The position numbers and the translations under genes are program-made. From NCBI GenBank assembly GCA_013334755.1, contig JAAXWX010000018.1, positions 1 to 38,703 of the forward strand: DNA of 38,703 nucleotides. Reading direction: 5' to 3'. Positions 27,812 through 36,269 of this stretch are shown here, piece by piece (the stretch's first letter is position 1; each line of letters opens with the position of its first letter). The notes under the pieces were generated by a model. It worked only from the letters and a program-made list of their open reading frames with translations, searched no databases and had not been told where the DNA came from. This DNA comes from Chlorobiaceae bacterium (GTDB lineage: Bacteria; Bacteroidota; Chlorobiia; Chlorobiales; Chlorobiaceae).

Positions 27812-28258
27812 ATGGATATAATCAGTGATGCGATTGGTTCGATAACGAATCTCTTTTCCGCTTTGTGGCCGCAGCCGGCAGAAGATCCGAAACTGGTAAA
27901 TGGAAAACTGAGGCCCTGTCCAGGAACGCCAAACGGGGTGTGCAGTGAAAGTACCAATATGATTGTTCGAATCGATCCTCTCCGTTTCACCAATTCAGCT
28001 GAAAAGGCCTGGGCTGTACTGAAACGTATTGTCGAGGAAAACGGAGGCGTTGTGCACAAAGCTGAGAATGAGTACCTCTGGGCAGCTTTTCTTGTTCCTG
28101 TGTTCGGTTTTGTGGATGATGTCGAATTCAGGCTCAGTGCTGAAGAAGGAGTTATCCATGTCCGTTCCTCTTCTCGGCTTGGCTTCTCGGATCTTGGTGT
28201 TAACCGAAGCCGGGTCGAGCATCTGCGGACTGCATTCCGGGATGCCTTGAAAGCATGA
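27812..28258 (+). CDS. DUF1499 family protein
   Basis: This 148-residue protein has the DUF1499 signature RPCPGTPNGVCSES followed by alternating strands and VEFRLSAEEGVIHVRSSSRLGFSDLGVNRSRVEHLR, which is well conserved in the family. A short N-terminal helix is present but no clear signal peptide. The family has no established function. It is often found in photosynthetic organisms, including as part of chloroplast proteins. It converges with cbiO with only 13 bp between the stop codons. Confidence 0.82.
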   Translation: MDIISDAIGSITNLFSALWPQPAEDPKLVNGKLRPCPGTPNGVCSESTNMIVRIDPLRFTNSAEKAWAVLKRIVEENGGVVHKAENEYLWAAFLVPVFGFVDDVEFRLSAEEGVIHVRSSSRLGFSDLGVNRSRVEHLRTAFRDALKA

Positions 28259-28271
28259 ACGGCAAAAGACC

Positions 28272-28991
28272 TTATCCCTGAAGGCGAAGCGGAAGTTCCA
28301 GGCTGTTGGCTTCAAGCAGCTCCCTGTTTCCGAGAATCTCTCTGGTCTGGCCATCAGCTATGATACGTCCTTTGTTCATGATACAGACTCGCTGGCAGGT
28401 ATCCCAGATAAAATCAAGGTCATGTGAAACCGTTATTTTTGTTGTTGCAAGCCTGTTGACCAGGTTGATAAGTTTCCTGCGGTTTTTCGGGTCAAGATCG
28501 GCTGTTGGTTCATCCATGACAATCACGTCCGGCTTCATGACCAGCACTGTGGCAAAGGAGGCAAATCGTTTCTGACCTTGCGACAAATGTGCCGGAGGTT
28601 TATCGCGCAGTTCCCAGAGGTCCAGTTCCCGGAGCGCATCTCCGACCAGTATGGTGATATCATCCTGATTCAGACCGAGATTCTCCGGTCCGAAGGAGAC
28701 ATCATCATAGAGCCTTGCCGTAAAGAGCTGGTCATCCGGGTTTTGAAAAAGCAGACCGACCATTTTATGGATCCGGTCAAGATTTTTCCTGATCACGCTG
28801 ATGCCGTGAATTGAAATAGAGCCCTCACGTGGCAGGTAGTAGCCGTTCAGGTGGTTGACCAGTGTCGATTTCCCTGCACCGTTGGCCCCCACAATACCGA
28901 CAGAGCTTCCTTCGGCAATGGCAAGGCTGATGTGGTCGATTGCTTTTGTCCCGTCAGGATAGGAAAAAGAGAGCCCTTCAATGGAGATCAT
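28272..28991 (-). CDS. cbiO: Nickel/cobalt ECF transporter ATP-binding protein
   Basis: This 239-residue ATPase has Walker A GANGAGKST, an LSQGQKRF signature of the ECF/CbiO type, Walker B VIVMDEPTADLD and the switch KITVSHD. It powers the CbiMQO importer. The stop of cbiQ is 12 bp upstream. Because NikR is encoded in the same unit, nickel is the more likely ion than cobalt, and NikO would be an equally valid name. Confidence 0.92.
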   Translation of the reverse strand: MISIEGLSFSYPDGTKAIDHISLAIAEGSSVGIVGANGAGKSTLVNHLNGYYLPREGSISIHGISVIRKNLDRIHKMVGLLFQNPDDQLFTARLYDDVSFGPENLGLNQDDITILVGDALRELDLWELRDKPPAHLSQGQKRFASFATVLVMKPDVIVMDEPTADLDPKNRRKLINLVNRLATTKITVSHDLDFIWDTCQRVCIMNKGRIIADGQTREILGNRELLEANSLELPLRLQG

Positions 28992-29003
28992 TCAGGTGGC
29001 AAG

Positions 29004-29774
29004 TTAAAAGATCAGGCGAAGTGCAAGGAAGAGGAGAGACCAGAGTCCGATCGTTTTCCAGTCACCAGTGCTTATCTTTTCAGACGAGCGGCTTCCCATT
29101 CGCCCATGGAAACCCCTTGCAGTCATGCTCCGGTGAAGCCTTTCGGCACGGTGTATCGTTCTTAACAACAATGATCCTATGAGGGGTGCTGTACGGAAGA
29201 GCTCTTTTCCTTTTCTGCCGAACGATCGGATATCCCTTGCTTTCTGCATTGACTGAGCCTCTTCATGCAGAACGGAGCGGTACCGGTTGAGCAGTATCAA
29301 TTGTGTTATCAAAACATCGGGTACATGGAGTGCTTCAAGGGCGCGGCATATTCGGTAAAAGGGAATGCAGTGGGTAACCGAGAGCAGACCAGTCACTGAA
29401 ATGATTGTTTTAGCGACAATAACCGTTCCGGAAATCATGCCTCCGCTGATGGTTATTCCAGAGATCTGCATGAAGGGGTTCCGGTCCAGCAGGAGGTTTC
29501 CGGCAGCCATAAAGAGCACAAAGGGAGTAATCAGCAACAATCGTTTCATCATCTTTCCTGCATGAAGTTTTGCCGCGCTTATGAGAAAAAGAGGAAAGGC
29601 TCCGAACGCAATTACTTCCGAAAGATTGAATTTCGGAATCGAAAGCAGAGAAAAAACAAAAAGAACCGTCACCAGAAGAGCAGAGTGGTCACTTCCAAGG
29701 AATGGAGAGACGGGAACTGCGGTTTTACCCTCTGCAAGGCCAGAACTAATGAAAGGTAACCTTGATTGTATCAC
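29004..29774 (-). CDS. cbiQ: Nickel/cobalt ECF transporter transmembrane protein
   Basis: This 256-residue protein has several hydrophobic helices and the T-component coupling region: ALEALHVPDVLITQLILLNRY, then EAQSMQKARDIRSFG and later RAERLHRSMTARGFHG. These Ala-Arg-Gly motifs contact the CbiO ATPase in ECF transporters. It lies between cbiM and cbiO with 11-12 bp gaps on each side, so the three are surely one operon. Confidence 0.92.
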   Translation of the reverse strand: MIQSRLPFISSGLAEGKTAVPVSPFLGSDHSALLVTVLFVFSLLSIPKFNLSEVIAFGAFPLFLISAAKLHAGKMMKRLLLITPFVLFMAAGNLLLDRNPFMQISGITISGGMISGTVIVAKTIISVTGLLSVTHCIPFYRICRALEALHVPDVLITQLILLNRYRSVLHEEAQSMQKARDIRSFGRKGKELFRTAPLIGSLLLRTIHRAERLHRSMTARGFHGRMGSRSSEKISTGDWKTIGLWSLLFLALRLIF

Positions 29775-29785
29775 AAACGTTTTGG

Positions 29786-30784
29786 TTAAGTTCGTTTTCT
29801 GCCCAGTAAAAGACCGACGGTTCCGGCTGCAGCAAGGACAGAAAGACTGCCGACGATACCGGATAAACTGGTGCCCGCATTGACAGGTGATTCTGAGTTC
29901 TTGAGGGATTCCGGGGAGGATATGAAGCCGTAATCGGGAAGAAATGCTATCTTCTGCTGAAAATCTGCCAGTGCATCATGCACTGGCCCACTTGCCGGGC
30001 GGAACTCTTCGGAGCCCGATACTTTCGCTATGGACCATTCAAGTCCATCGGGTTGCGGGGAAGCGAACCAGGATATTACCCCTCCGATCAGGAGTGCCGG
30101 AACGGTAAACAGTGCGAAAGTAAAACGGGGATGACTGGCCATTTTGGCGGGAACGAGCAGTGCCGGTTCTGTTTTTGCAACGAAAGCGAGTACTCCCCAG
30201 GTAACCAGACCTTCAATAATACCGATAGCCAGGTGGATTGGCAGCATGAAGAGTATAAAGGCGCTGAACGGTAATTCAGTTATTCCTGAAAAGAGTGTTT
30301 GCAGGACAACGGACAATGCTCCCATCAAAAGACCTGCTGTGGCGGCCGTCATACTGCCGGCTGCAAGTTTTCCAGGAGATACGGAACTCCCGGCAATAAC
30401 TTTATAGATAAACGGGAAGGCAATAAACGCAGGAAAAAATGCAAGGTTGAACATATTGCAGCCGAGTGCAAGCACTCCTCCATCGGCGAAAAAGAGGCAC
30501 TGAATGATGAGCACCGAGGCAAGTGTTATAAATGCCCTGTATGGGCCGAGCAATACGGCAAGGAGAAGCCCTCCACCAAGGTGTCCGCTGGAACCTGTGC
30601 CCGGGATACTGAAGTTGATCATCTGCGTAGCAAAAACAAATGCTCCGAGCACGCCCATGAGCGGTGTTTTGCTGTTATCGTTTTCTTCGGTTATTTTTTT
30701 TGCCGAATAACCAATGAGTGTTCCGCTTGCAATCCAGAATGCGCTGCCGACAACCGGAGAGAGAAGTGCGTCAGCCATGTGCAT
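29786..30784 (-). CDS. cbiM: Nickel/cobalt ECF substrate-binding protein, CbiM with fused CbiN-like tail
   Basis: This 332-residue protein begins MHMADALLSP. The second-position His coordinates Ni or Co in CbiM/NikM, so this start is secure. About seven transmembrane helices follow, with PGTGSSGHLGGGLLLAVLLGP and GCNMFNLAFFPAFI as in CbiM. Residues 230-332 add a helix, the CbiN/NikN motif QPDGLEWSIAKV, a loop and a last helix. The fused MN form is common in nickel systems. It is read after the outer-membrane protein gene. Confidence 0.92.
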   Translation of the reverse strand: MHMADALLSPVVGSAFWIASGTLIGYSAKKITEENDNSKTPLMGVLGAFVFATQMINFSIPGTGSSGHLGGGLLLAVLLGPYRAFITLASVLIIQCLFFADGGVLALGCNMFNLAFFPAFIAFPFIYKVIAGSSVSPGKLAAGSMTAATAGLLMGALSVVLQTLFSGITELPFSAFILFMLPIHLAIGIIEGLVTWGVLAFVAKTEPALLVPAKMASHPRFTFALFTVPALLIGGVISWFASPQPDGLEWSIAKVSGSEEFRPASGPVHDALADFQQKIAFLPDYGFISSPESLKNSESPVNAGTSLSGIVGSLSVLAAAGTVGLLLGRKRT

Positions 30785-30886
30785 GATAATATCTCCTGTG
30801 GCTTGTTAATCTTCGTGTTATAAAAATAATTATTGTGTTACCAAAATACAATCCGCCGGGGTTGCTGAACGTATGATTCCCTGCAG

Positions 30887-31684
30887 TTAAAACCGGGCGG
30901 CAAGCCCGGCAAGAAAAGTTGTATCGGTTTCAGCTTCATTGAGTCCGCATTTCAGGCCAAGATCTATATCCAGGTTTTCATGTATGCTGCAGATTAATCC
31001 GCCGATGAGAAAAACGGGGGGAACCTCCGAAGTGATATCCTCGTTGGTTTCAACACCGATGTTGGCGACAGAACGAAAATTATCTGTCAAATTGATTTCG
31101 GCAGCCAGCGACGCATGCCAGATATCATTTCTTGCCGCCATATTGTTTTCTTCGATGCCATAGTCATTAAGGCGGTATCCCAGATTGCAATGCAGCGCCC
31201 CAAGCCGACCTTCATGGGTTGCGATCAGCGCAACTCCTCCTGAAACGACTCCGTTTCCAAGCCCTTTGTGCTCATCTCCTGTCGGTATCGAAAGACCTGG
31301 CTTCAGTGCAAGGCTCATGCCGCCCTCTTCAGCCTCGATTAATCGCCATTTCAGTTCAATTCCCATATCACCGATGCCGCTTTCATCTGCAACAGTCATT
31401 CCCTCCTCCTTGATCGTGTGCCACTGCAGAGGCATACCGACAACGAGGTCGATGTTGTGCGAAATTCCATACGAAAGCGTAGCGCCCACCGCGCCACCTC
31501 TCTCTTTTACCGATAATCCGTTTTCCTGCTCTTTATCCGTCGAAAACTCGCTGTTGATTTCAATCTGGAATTTTCCTTTTCCCTGGGTACCGGTATCATC
31601 CGTTATGAGCGGATGGGCAGCGTATGCATTTCCGGAGAAAAACAGGGTTAAAATGAGGAGGACGTTTTTTTTCAGCATGGCCAT
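30887..31684 (-). CDS. Outer-membrane beta-barrel protein in the nickel operon
   Basis: This 265-residue protein has a signal peptide with a likely cut after AYA (about residue 23). The mature part starts HPLITDDTGTQGKGKFQIE, which resembles the MetA-pathway / putative transporter barrel family. Alternating strands run throughout and the last residue is Phe, as expected for Bam-inserted porins. It sits between nikR and cbiM on the same strand. A role in moving nickel or a nickel chelate across the outer membrane is inferred from position only. M3 is an alternative start. Confidence 0.78.
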   Translation of the reverse strand: MAMLKKNVLLILTLFFSGNAYAAHPLITDDTGTQGKGKFQIEINSEFSTDKEQENGLSVKERGGAVGATLSYGISHNIDLVVGMPLQWHTIKEEGMTVADESGIGDMGIELKWRLIEAEEGGMSLALKPGLSIPTGDEHKGLGNGVVSGGVALIATHEGRLGALHCNLGYRLNDYGIEENNMAARNDIWHASLAAEINLTDNFRSVANIGVETNEDITSEVPPVFLIGGLICSIHENLDIDLGLKCGLNEAETDTTFLAGLAARF

Positions 31685-31728
31685 AAATAATACATTGGAC
31701 TCATTCTGTGGATATTAGAGAATGGCGA

Positions 31729-31753
31729 TGGCACTAAAATAATAAATGTGCCA
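31729..31753. promoter_or_regulatory. Candidate NikR operator before the outer-membrane protein gene
   Basis: A 6-bp dyad TGGCAC (31729-31734) and GTGCCA (31748-31753) is separated by 13 bp of AT-rich DNA. On the minus strand the spacer contains TATTAT, a -10-like hexamer, and the gene starts 45 bp downstream at 31684. It does not match the GTATGA-N16-TCATAC consensus of E. coli NikR, so assignment to NikR rests on position. Confidence 0.45.
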
Positions 31754-31808
31754 CTGTTGTTCAAAAAAAGCTCGCCTTTTTCATGGCAGAAGATGGTTTC
31801 ATTCCTGC

Positions 31809-32219
31809 TCACTCAGCCGATGAAGCAGAGATGCTCAGGCTGAGATGCTTGACTCCGACCTGAACCTTGAGGGTTGTGGCCAGTTTTTCAACATCTGAAG
31901 CCTTGCCTTTTACCGCAATGATTTCAAGACAGTTATGATGATCGAGGTGAACATGCTGGGTTGAAATAACGGTATCCTGAAAGTCATGCTGAATATCAAG
32001 GAGTACACTGACCAACTCCCGCTTGTGATGGTCATAGGTCATGACGATGGCGCCGGCAACGGTGCCGCCCTCTCTCCACTCTTTTCGTATCAGCTCTTCA
32101 CGGATAAGGTCCCGTATCGCTTCAGATCGGCTCTTGTAGTTTTGTGCTTCGATATGGCGGTCAAACGCCTCAATCAGTGTTTTTTCAAGGGAGACACCGA
32201 ATCTGTAAAGATCGCTCAT
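31809..32219 (-). CDS. nikR: Nickel-responsive regulator NikR
   Basis: This 136-residue protein has an N-terminal ribbon-helix-helix domain (YRFGVSLEKTLIEAFDRHI ... SRSEAIRDLIREEL) and a C-terminal ACT-like nickel domain. H78, H89, H91 and C97 reproduce the spacing of the E. coli NikR square-planar nickel site (H76, H87, H89, C95). With nickel bound it would repress the uptake genes downstream. It lies 80 bp after the nfnB-like gene and 124 bp before the outer-membrane protein gene. Confidence 0.94.
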   Translation of the reverse strand: MSDLYRFGVSLEKTLIEAFDRHIEAQNYKSRSEAIRDLIREELIRKEWREGGTVAGAIVMTYDHHKRELVSVLLDIQHDFQDTVISTQHVHLDHHNCLEIIAVKGKASDVEKLATTLKVQVGVKHLSLSISASSAE

Positions 32220-32245
32220 CTGGGTTGCAGGTTGGTGAACAAATC

Positions 32246-32267
32246 GGACCGGATACCTATCCGGTCC
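32246..32267. terminator. Strong hairpin between the nfn pair and nikR
   Basis: GGACCGGA (32246-32253) and TCCGGTCC (32260-32267) form a perfect 8-bp GC-rich stem around TACCTA. A short T run follows only on the + strand. In the direction of the minus-strand genes it lacks a T tract, so it may be an inefficient terminator or an mRNA-stabilising hairpin for the upstream flavoprotein genes. Confidence 0.45.
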
Positions 32268-32299
32268 TCTTTTGCAGTGTGCCAGTCAGTTCAGTGTTC

Positions 32300-33727
32300 T
32301 TATTTGCCCATCAGTTTTTCATGAATTGCCGCAGCAGCAGTGCGTCCTGCGCCCATTGCCAGAATAACGGTGGCTCCGCCGGTGACAATATCACCACCAG
32401 CATAAACATTTTCTTTTGATGTTGCCATTGTATTGATATCCACAATAATCGTATCCCGTTTGCTGAAGTCAATCTCCGGAGTTGTCTGCTTGATGAGCGG
32501 ATTCGAACCATTGCCGATTGAAATAATTGCCATATCTACAGGAAGAATGAATTCGGAGTCTTTTATGGGCACCGGACGACGGCGTCCGGACTCATCCGGT
32601 TCACCAAGCTCCATCCTGAGGCATTTGGCCCCCGTAAGCCATTGCTCATCATTTCCGATAAATTCCAGCGGATTCATGAGCATAAGGAATTCAATACCCT
32701 CCTCTTTGGCGTGATGAACCTCCTCAAGGCGAGCGGGCATTTCCGCTTCTGAACGGCGATAGACGATGTAGGCATGTTCAGCTCCCAGACGCTTGGCCGT
32801 TCGGACTGCATCCATGGCTGTATTGCCTCCGCCGAAGACGGCAACATTTTTTCCCTTGCAATTGAATACCGGTGTGTCGTTTTCAGGAAACTGATAAGAC
32901 TTCATCAGATTTACTCTCGTCAGAAACTCATTGGCCGAATAAACCCCAAGCAGATTTTCGCCAGGAATACCGAGGAACCAGGGCAGACCGGCTCCGACTC
33001 CGATAAAGATCGCATCAAATCCCTCTTCTTTGAGCAGTTCATCAACGGTGACAGAACGGCCAGTTACAGCATTTGGAATAAAAACCACTCCAAGTTTTTT
33101 CATCCCGTCAATTTCAGCCTGTACAATCTCTTTCGGCAGTCGGAACTGGGGAATACCGTACATCAGTACACCGCCAAGTTCATGCAGCGCCTCAAAAACC
33201 GTCACCGCATGACCCAGCTGCACAAGATCATTGGCACAGCTCAATCCTGCCGGTCCGCTGCCGATAACTGCAACTTTTTTTCCTGTTGGCGGTTTTACCG
33301 CCGGCAGCTCAACACTCCCTGTTTCGCGTTCATAATCGGCCGCAAACCGTTCGAGGTTCCCTATGGCAACCGATTTATATTTCTTTGTAAGAATGCACGT
33401 TTTCTCACACTGGTCTTCCTGCGGGCAGACCCTGCCGCAGACTGCCGGGAGTACATTATCCTCCTTGATCTTTCTTGCTGCACCAGTAAAATCACCATGA
33501 GCAATCAGCTTGATAAACTGGTCAATCTTGATGTTAACCGGGCACCCCTTGATGCATGCCGGATCCTTGCATTGAAGACAGCGAAGAGCTTCCTTTTGTG
33601 CCAGCTCCGGCGTATAGCCAAGATTGACCTCCTGGAAGTTGTGGCTCCGTACCTCCGGATTCTGAGATGGCATCTCCTGACGTGGGATGGCAAGGCGTTC
33701 TTTGGTCGTAATAGATTGTGCGTCCAT
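32300..33727 (-). CDS. nfnB: NfnB/SudA-type flavoprotein (GltD-like NADPH oxidoreductase)
   Basis: This 475-residue protein resembles the small subunit of glutamate synthase. Two cysteine clusters bind [4Fe-4S] centres: C50, C53, C58, C62 and C97, C101, C107, C111. A flavin fold follows (VIGSGPAGLSC), then the NADPH fold (VFGGGNTAMDA), and a C-terminal flavin contact YAGGDIVTGGATVILAMGAGR. With the adjacent partner it forms the NADH-dependent ferredoxin:NADP oxidoreductase (Nfn), also described as sulfide dehydrogenase SudAB. No large glutamate synthase subunit is adjacent, which favours Nfn. Confidence 0.87.
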   Translation of the reverse strand: MDAQSITTKERLAIPRQEMPSQNPEVRSHNFQEVNLGYTPELAQKEALRCLQCKDPACIKGCPVNIKIDQFIKLIAHGDFTGAARKIKEDNVLPAVCGRVCPQEDQCEKTCILTKKYKSVAIGNLERFAADYERETGSVELPAVKPPTGKKVAVIGSGPAGLSCANDLVQLGHAVTVFEALHELGGVLMYGIPQFRLPKEIVQAEIDGMKKLGVVFIPNAVTGRSVTVDELLKEEGFDAIFIGVGAGLPWFLGIPGENLLGVYSANEFLTRVNLMKSYQFPENDTPVFNCKGKNVAVFGGGNTAMDAVRTAKRLGAEHAYIVYRRSEAEMPARLEEVHHAKEEGIEFLMLMNPLEFIGNDEQWLTGAKCLRMELGEPDESGRRRPVPIKDSEFILPVDMAIISIGNGSNPLIKQTTPEIDFSKRDTIIVDINTMATSKENVYAGGDIVTGGATVILAMGAGRTAAAAIHEKLMGK

Positions 33728-33836
33728 AGTATGTCGTCTTTAAAAAAAGAGAGTTTGTGTATGCAAAAAAAGCGATTCCAGACCCAATGACGGACAGGAA
33801 AGGCCATCATGACTGTATTATACAACCGAGGAAGGC

Positions 33837-34682
33837 TTATACCTGTTTCAGGAGGTTGCACTTGTGCGTATATGCCTCAGCCGATTGCCGCTCTTCCGGC
33901 AGGTACATTTTGTTTCGGTCAGAAAGGTTTTTAAAGTCGACCTGGTGCGCATCGAATTCAGGCCCGTCGACACAGGCAAATTTGATCTGGTTGTCCACTG
34001 TAACCCTGCATCCGCCACACATGCCGGTGCCGTCAACCATGATCGGATTCAGGCTCACAATTGTTTTGATATGGTAAGGGCGGGTAACTTCGGCCACTGC
34101 TCTCATCATCGGTATTGGTCCGATAGCAAGAACATAATCAATCGTTCTTCCGGAATCGATCAATTCCTGCAGTTTCTGGGTAACAAAGCCGTGATAGCCA
34201 TACGTTCCATCATCAGTTGTGATATAGGCTTCATCACTTACTGCATTCATCTCATCCTCCAGGATTACCAGATCTTTGGACCGCGCTCCGTTAATCGTAA
34301 TAACATAATTTCCGGCCTCTTTCAGCGCTACAGCCGTCGGGTAGGCAATTGCTGCGCCCAATCCCCCACCGATACTGATCGCAGTACCGAACTTCTCGAT
34401 ATGTGATGGAGCTCCGAGTGGACCCACAATATCGTGAATGGTATCTCCGGCCTCTTTACTGTTTAGTTCCCTCGTCGATTTGCCCATACCCTGAACAATG
34501 ACGGTAACAGTACCTTTTTCAGGATCTGAACCCGCAATCGTAAGCGGCACTCTTTCGCTTGTCTCACCAACCCTGATCATGACAAACTGACCAGCTTTTC
34601 TTTTTTTTGCAATAAGGGGGGCCTCTATCTCAATTTTTTTGATATTTTCAGCTAAAAATATAGCAGAAACAATTTTATGCAT
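33837..34682 (-). CDS. nfnA: NfnA/SudB-type ferredoxin-NADP reductase subunit
   Basis: This 281-residue protein has an FAD domain (AGQFVMIRV, ERVPLTIAG), an NAD domain (ISIGGGLGAAIAYPTAVAL) and a C-terminal [2Fe-2S] site with C222, C225 and C237 (MCGGCR ... FACVDG). D217 is close enough to be the aspartate ligand known for NfnA. The frame extends upstream to 34739, but the ATG at 34682 (MHKIVSAIF) matches the normal family start. It is read first, 109 bp before nfnB. The pair can bifurcate or confurcate electrons between NADPH, NADH and ferredoxin. Confidence 0.87.
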   Translation of the reverse strand: MHKIVSAIFLAENIKKIEIEAPLIAKKRKAGQFVMIRVGETSERVPLTIAGSDPEKGTVTVIVQGMGKSTRELNSKEAGDTIHDIVGPLGAPSHIEKFGTAISIGGGLGAAIAYPTAVALKEAGNYVITINGARSKDLVILEDEMNAVSDEAYITTDDGTYGYHGFVTQKLQELIDSGRTIDYVLAIGPIPMMRAVAEVTRPYHIKTIVSLNPIMVDGTGMCGGCRVTVDNQIKFACVDGPEFDAHQVDFKNLSDRNKMYLPEERQSAEAYTHKCNLLKQV

Positions 34683-34745
34683 TGGTTCTTCGATTTTGTA
34701 TGATGATGGAGACTTTCCGGAATTTCTGGCAAGGTGCAAAAAGTC

Positions 34746-34751
34746 ATTATA
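34746..34751 (-). promoter_or_regulatory. -10 box candidate for nfnA
   Basis: A perfect TATAAT on the minus strand lies about 64 bp upstream of the nfnA ATG, giving a leader of roughly 57 nt. The -35 region is T-rich but has no clear consensus. Its position beyond the alternative start codon at 34739 also supports the shorter nfnA. Confidence 0.4.
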
Positions 34752-34853
34752 ATAAGCATTAAATAAACAAAATAAAAATTCGGCAGAAGAAGAGGTAACG
34801 CCTTTTTTAGTAGTCGTTTACCATGATATTCTGCAATTTTAAAGTTATTTTTC

Positions 34854-35459
34854 ATGGTATTTATTGCCGATTACGGTGCAGGGAATCTCCGGTCTGTTCT
34901 CAAGGCGTTTGATTATCTTGGAGTCAAGGCTATGGTTAGCAGTGATCCAGCTGAACTTGCCGGTTACAGAAAAGTTGTTCTTCCCGGTGTCGGAGCCTTC
35001 GGGCAGGCTATAGAGTCACTCAATGCATCTGGTTTTACCGAAGCTGTATCGGAGCATGTCGATAAAGGAGGCCAGCTTCTTGGAATATGCCTTGGTATGC
35101 AATTGCTCTTGACGGACAGTGAGGAGATGGGTGATTACAAAGGAATGGAGTTGATTCCCGGCAGAGTGCTCCGTTTCAGGAGTGAAACAGACAAGATTCC
35201 CCAGATAGGCTGGAACTCCGTAGATCAGCAGAAAGAGAGTGTTCTTTTCCGCGGAATTCCTGACCATTCGTTTTTCTATTTTGTACACTCCTATTACTGT
35301 GAACCGGAATGCTTTGACGATGTGGCTGCAACAACCTGGTTCGCGGGAAAAAATTTTTGTTCAGCCATTGAAAAAAATGGTATTTTTGCTGTTCAGTTTC
35401 ATCCGGAAAAGAGCTCTGAAGCAGGTTTACAAGTACTTAAAAACTTTGCCAGTTGCTAA
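34854..35459 (+). CDS. hisH: Imidazole glycerol phosphate synthase, glutaminase subunit
   Basis: This 201-residue class I glutamine amidotransferase supplies ammonia to HisF in histidine synthesis. It has DYGAGNLRSV at the start, the nucleophile Cys in GICLGMQLL and the His/Glu pair in QFHPEKS near the end. HisF is not in the window. It heads hisH-hisA-scpB-rluB and is divergent from nfnA across a 171-bp gap. Confidence 0.96.
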   Translation: MVFIADYGAGNLRSVLKAFDYLGVKAMVSSDPAELAGYRKVVLPGVGAFGQAIESLNASGFTEAVSEHVDKGGQLLGICLGMQLLLTDSEEMGDYKGMELIPGRVLRFRSETDKIPQIGWNSVDQQKESVLFRGIPDHSFFYFVHSYYCEPECFDDVAATTWFAGKNFCSAIEKNGIFAVQFHPEKSSEAGLQVLKNFASC

Positions 35460-35480
35460 AACCGTTTTTTGTTATTCGCT

Positions 35481-36251
35481 ATGTTGATTATTCCAGCTAT
35501 AGATATTAAGGAAGGGAAGTGTGTGCGGCTGACTCGTGGCGATTTCAGCCAGAAGAAAATTTATATTGACAATCCTCGTGATATGGCAATTATCTGGCGC
35601 AAGCAGAATGCCAAGATGATTCATATAGTTGACCTCGATGCCGCCCTGACCGGAGAGATGGTGAATTTTGAGAAAATAAAGGAAATTGTGGTCAATCTTG
35701 ATATCCCTGTTCAGGTCGGTGGTGGAATCCGCTCCGCTGAAGCTGTGAGTCGCTATCTGGATATCGGTGTGAGTCGTGTCGTTATCGGCTCGGCTGCTGT
35801 AACTGATCCGAAGCTGGTCGAAGTACTTTTAAAAACCTATACATCATCACAGATTGTTGTCGGGATAGATGCTGAAAACGGTATTCCCAAAATCAAGGGG
35901 TGGACTGAAAGCAGCACACTTAAGGATTATGATCTGGCCATTCAGATGAAAGAGATGGGTATTGAGCGTGTCATTTATACCGACATAACCCGTGACGGCA
36001 TGATGCAGGGGTTCGGCTACGAAAGCACAAAAAGGTTTGCTGAAAAAGCCGGGATGAAAATTACAGCATCCGGAGGAGTTACCAATGCCGAAGACTTGAA
36101 AAAACTCAATGAGCTTCGTCCTTACGGCGTTGATTCGGTCATTATCGGCAAGGCCCTCTACGAATGCAATTTTCCTTGTCAGGAGTTGTGGTATAATTTT
36201 GAAGAGGGTATCAGCCTTGATCATAATTTCTCAACAGCACGGAAAAAATAG
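35481..36251 (+). CDS. hisA: ProFAR isomerase
   Basis: This 256-residue TIM-barrel enzyme catalyses the fourth step of histidine synthesis. It shows MLIIPAIDIKEGKCVRLTRGDF with catalytic D8, VGGGIRS, a mid-barrel GIDAENG and the second catalytic Asp in YTDITRDGMMQG, followed by ASGGVTNAEDL. I chose ATG 35481 over an in-frame ATG at 35469 because the family starts at MLIIPAID. It follows hisH by 21 bp. Confidence 0.96.
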   Translation: MLIIPAIDIKEGKCVRLTRGDFSQKKIYIDNPRDMAIIWRKQNAKMIHIVDLDAALTGEMVNFEKIKEIVVNLDIPVQVGGGIRSAEAVSRYLDIGVSRVVIGSAAVTDPKLVEVLLKTYTSSQIVVGIDAENGIPKIKGWTESSTLKDYDLAIQMKEMGIERVIYTDITRDGMMQGFGYESTKRFAEKAGMKITASGGVTNAEDLKKLNELRPYGVDSVIIGKALYECNFPCQELWYNFEEGISLDHNFSTARKK

Positions 36252-36269
36252 CATTTAATCCCCCACAAC

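Noticed and set aside
31748-31757. GCCACTG, like a cobalamin riboswitch B12 box, near the nickel genes
   Set aside because: It is on the + strand, where no gene follows, and the rest of the riboswitch consensus is missing.
32774-33790. 338-codon open frame on the + strand
   Set aside because: It is antisense to the nfnB-like gene, whose iron-sulfur and flavin motifs are complete; the antisense protein has an irregular, low-quality composition.
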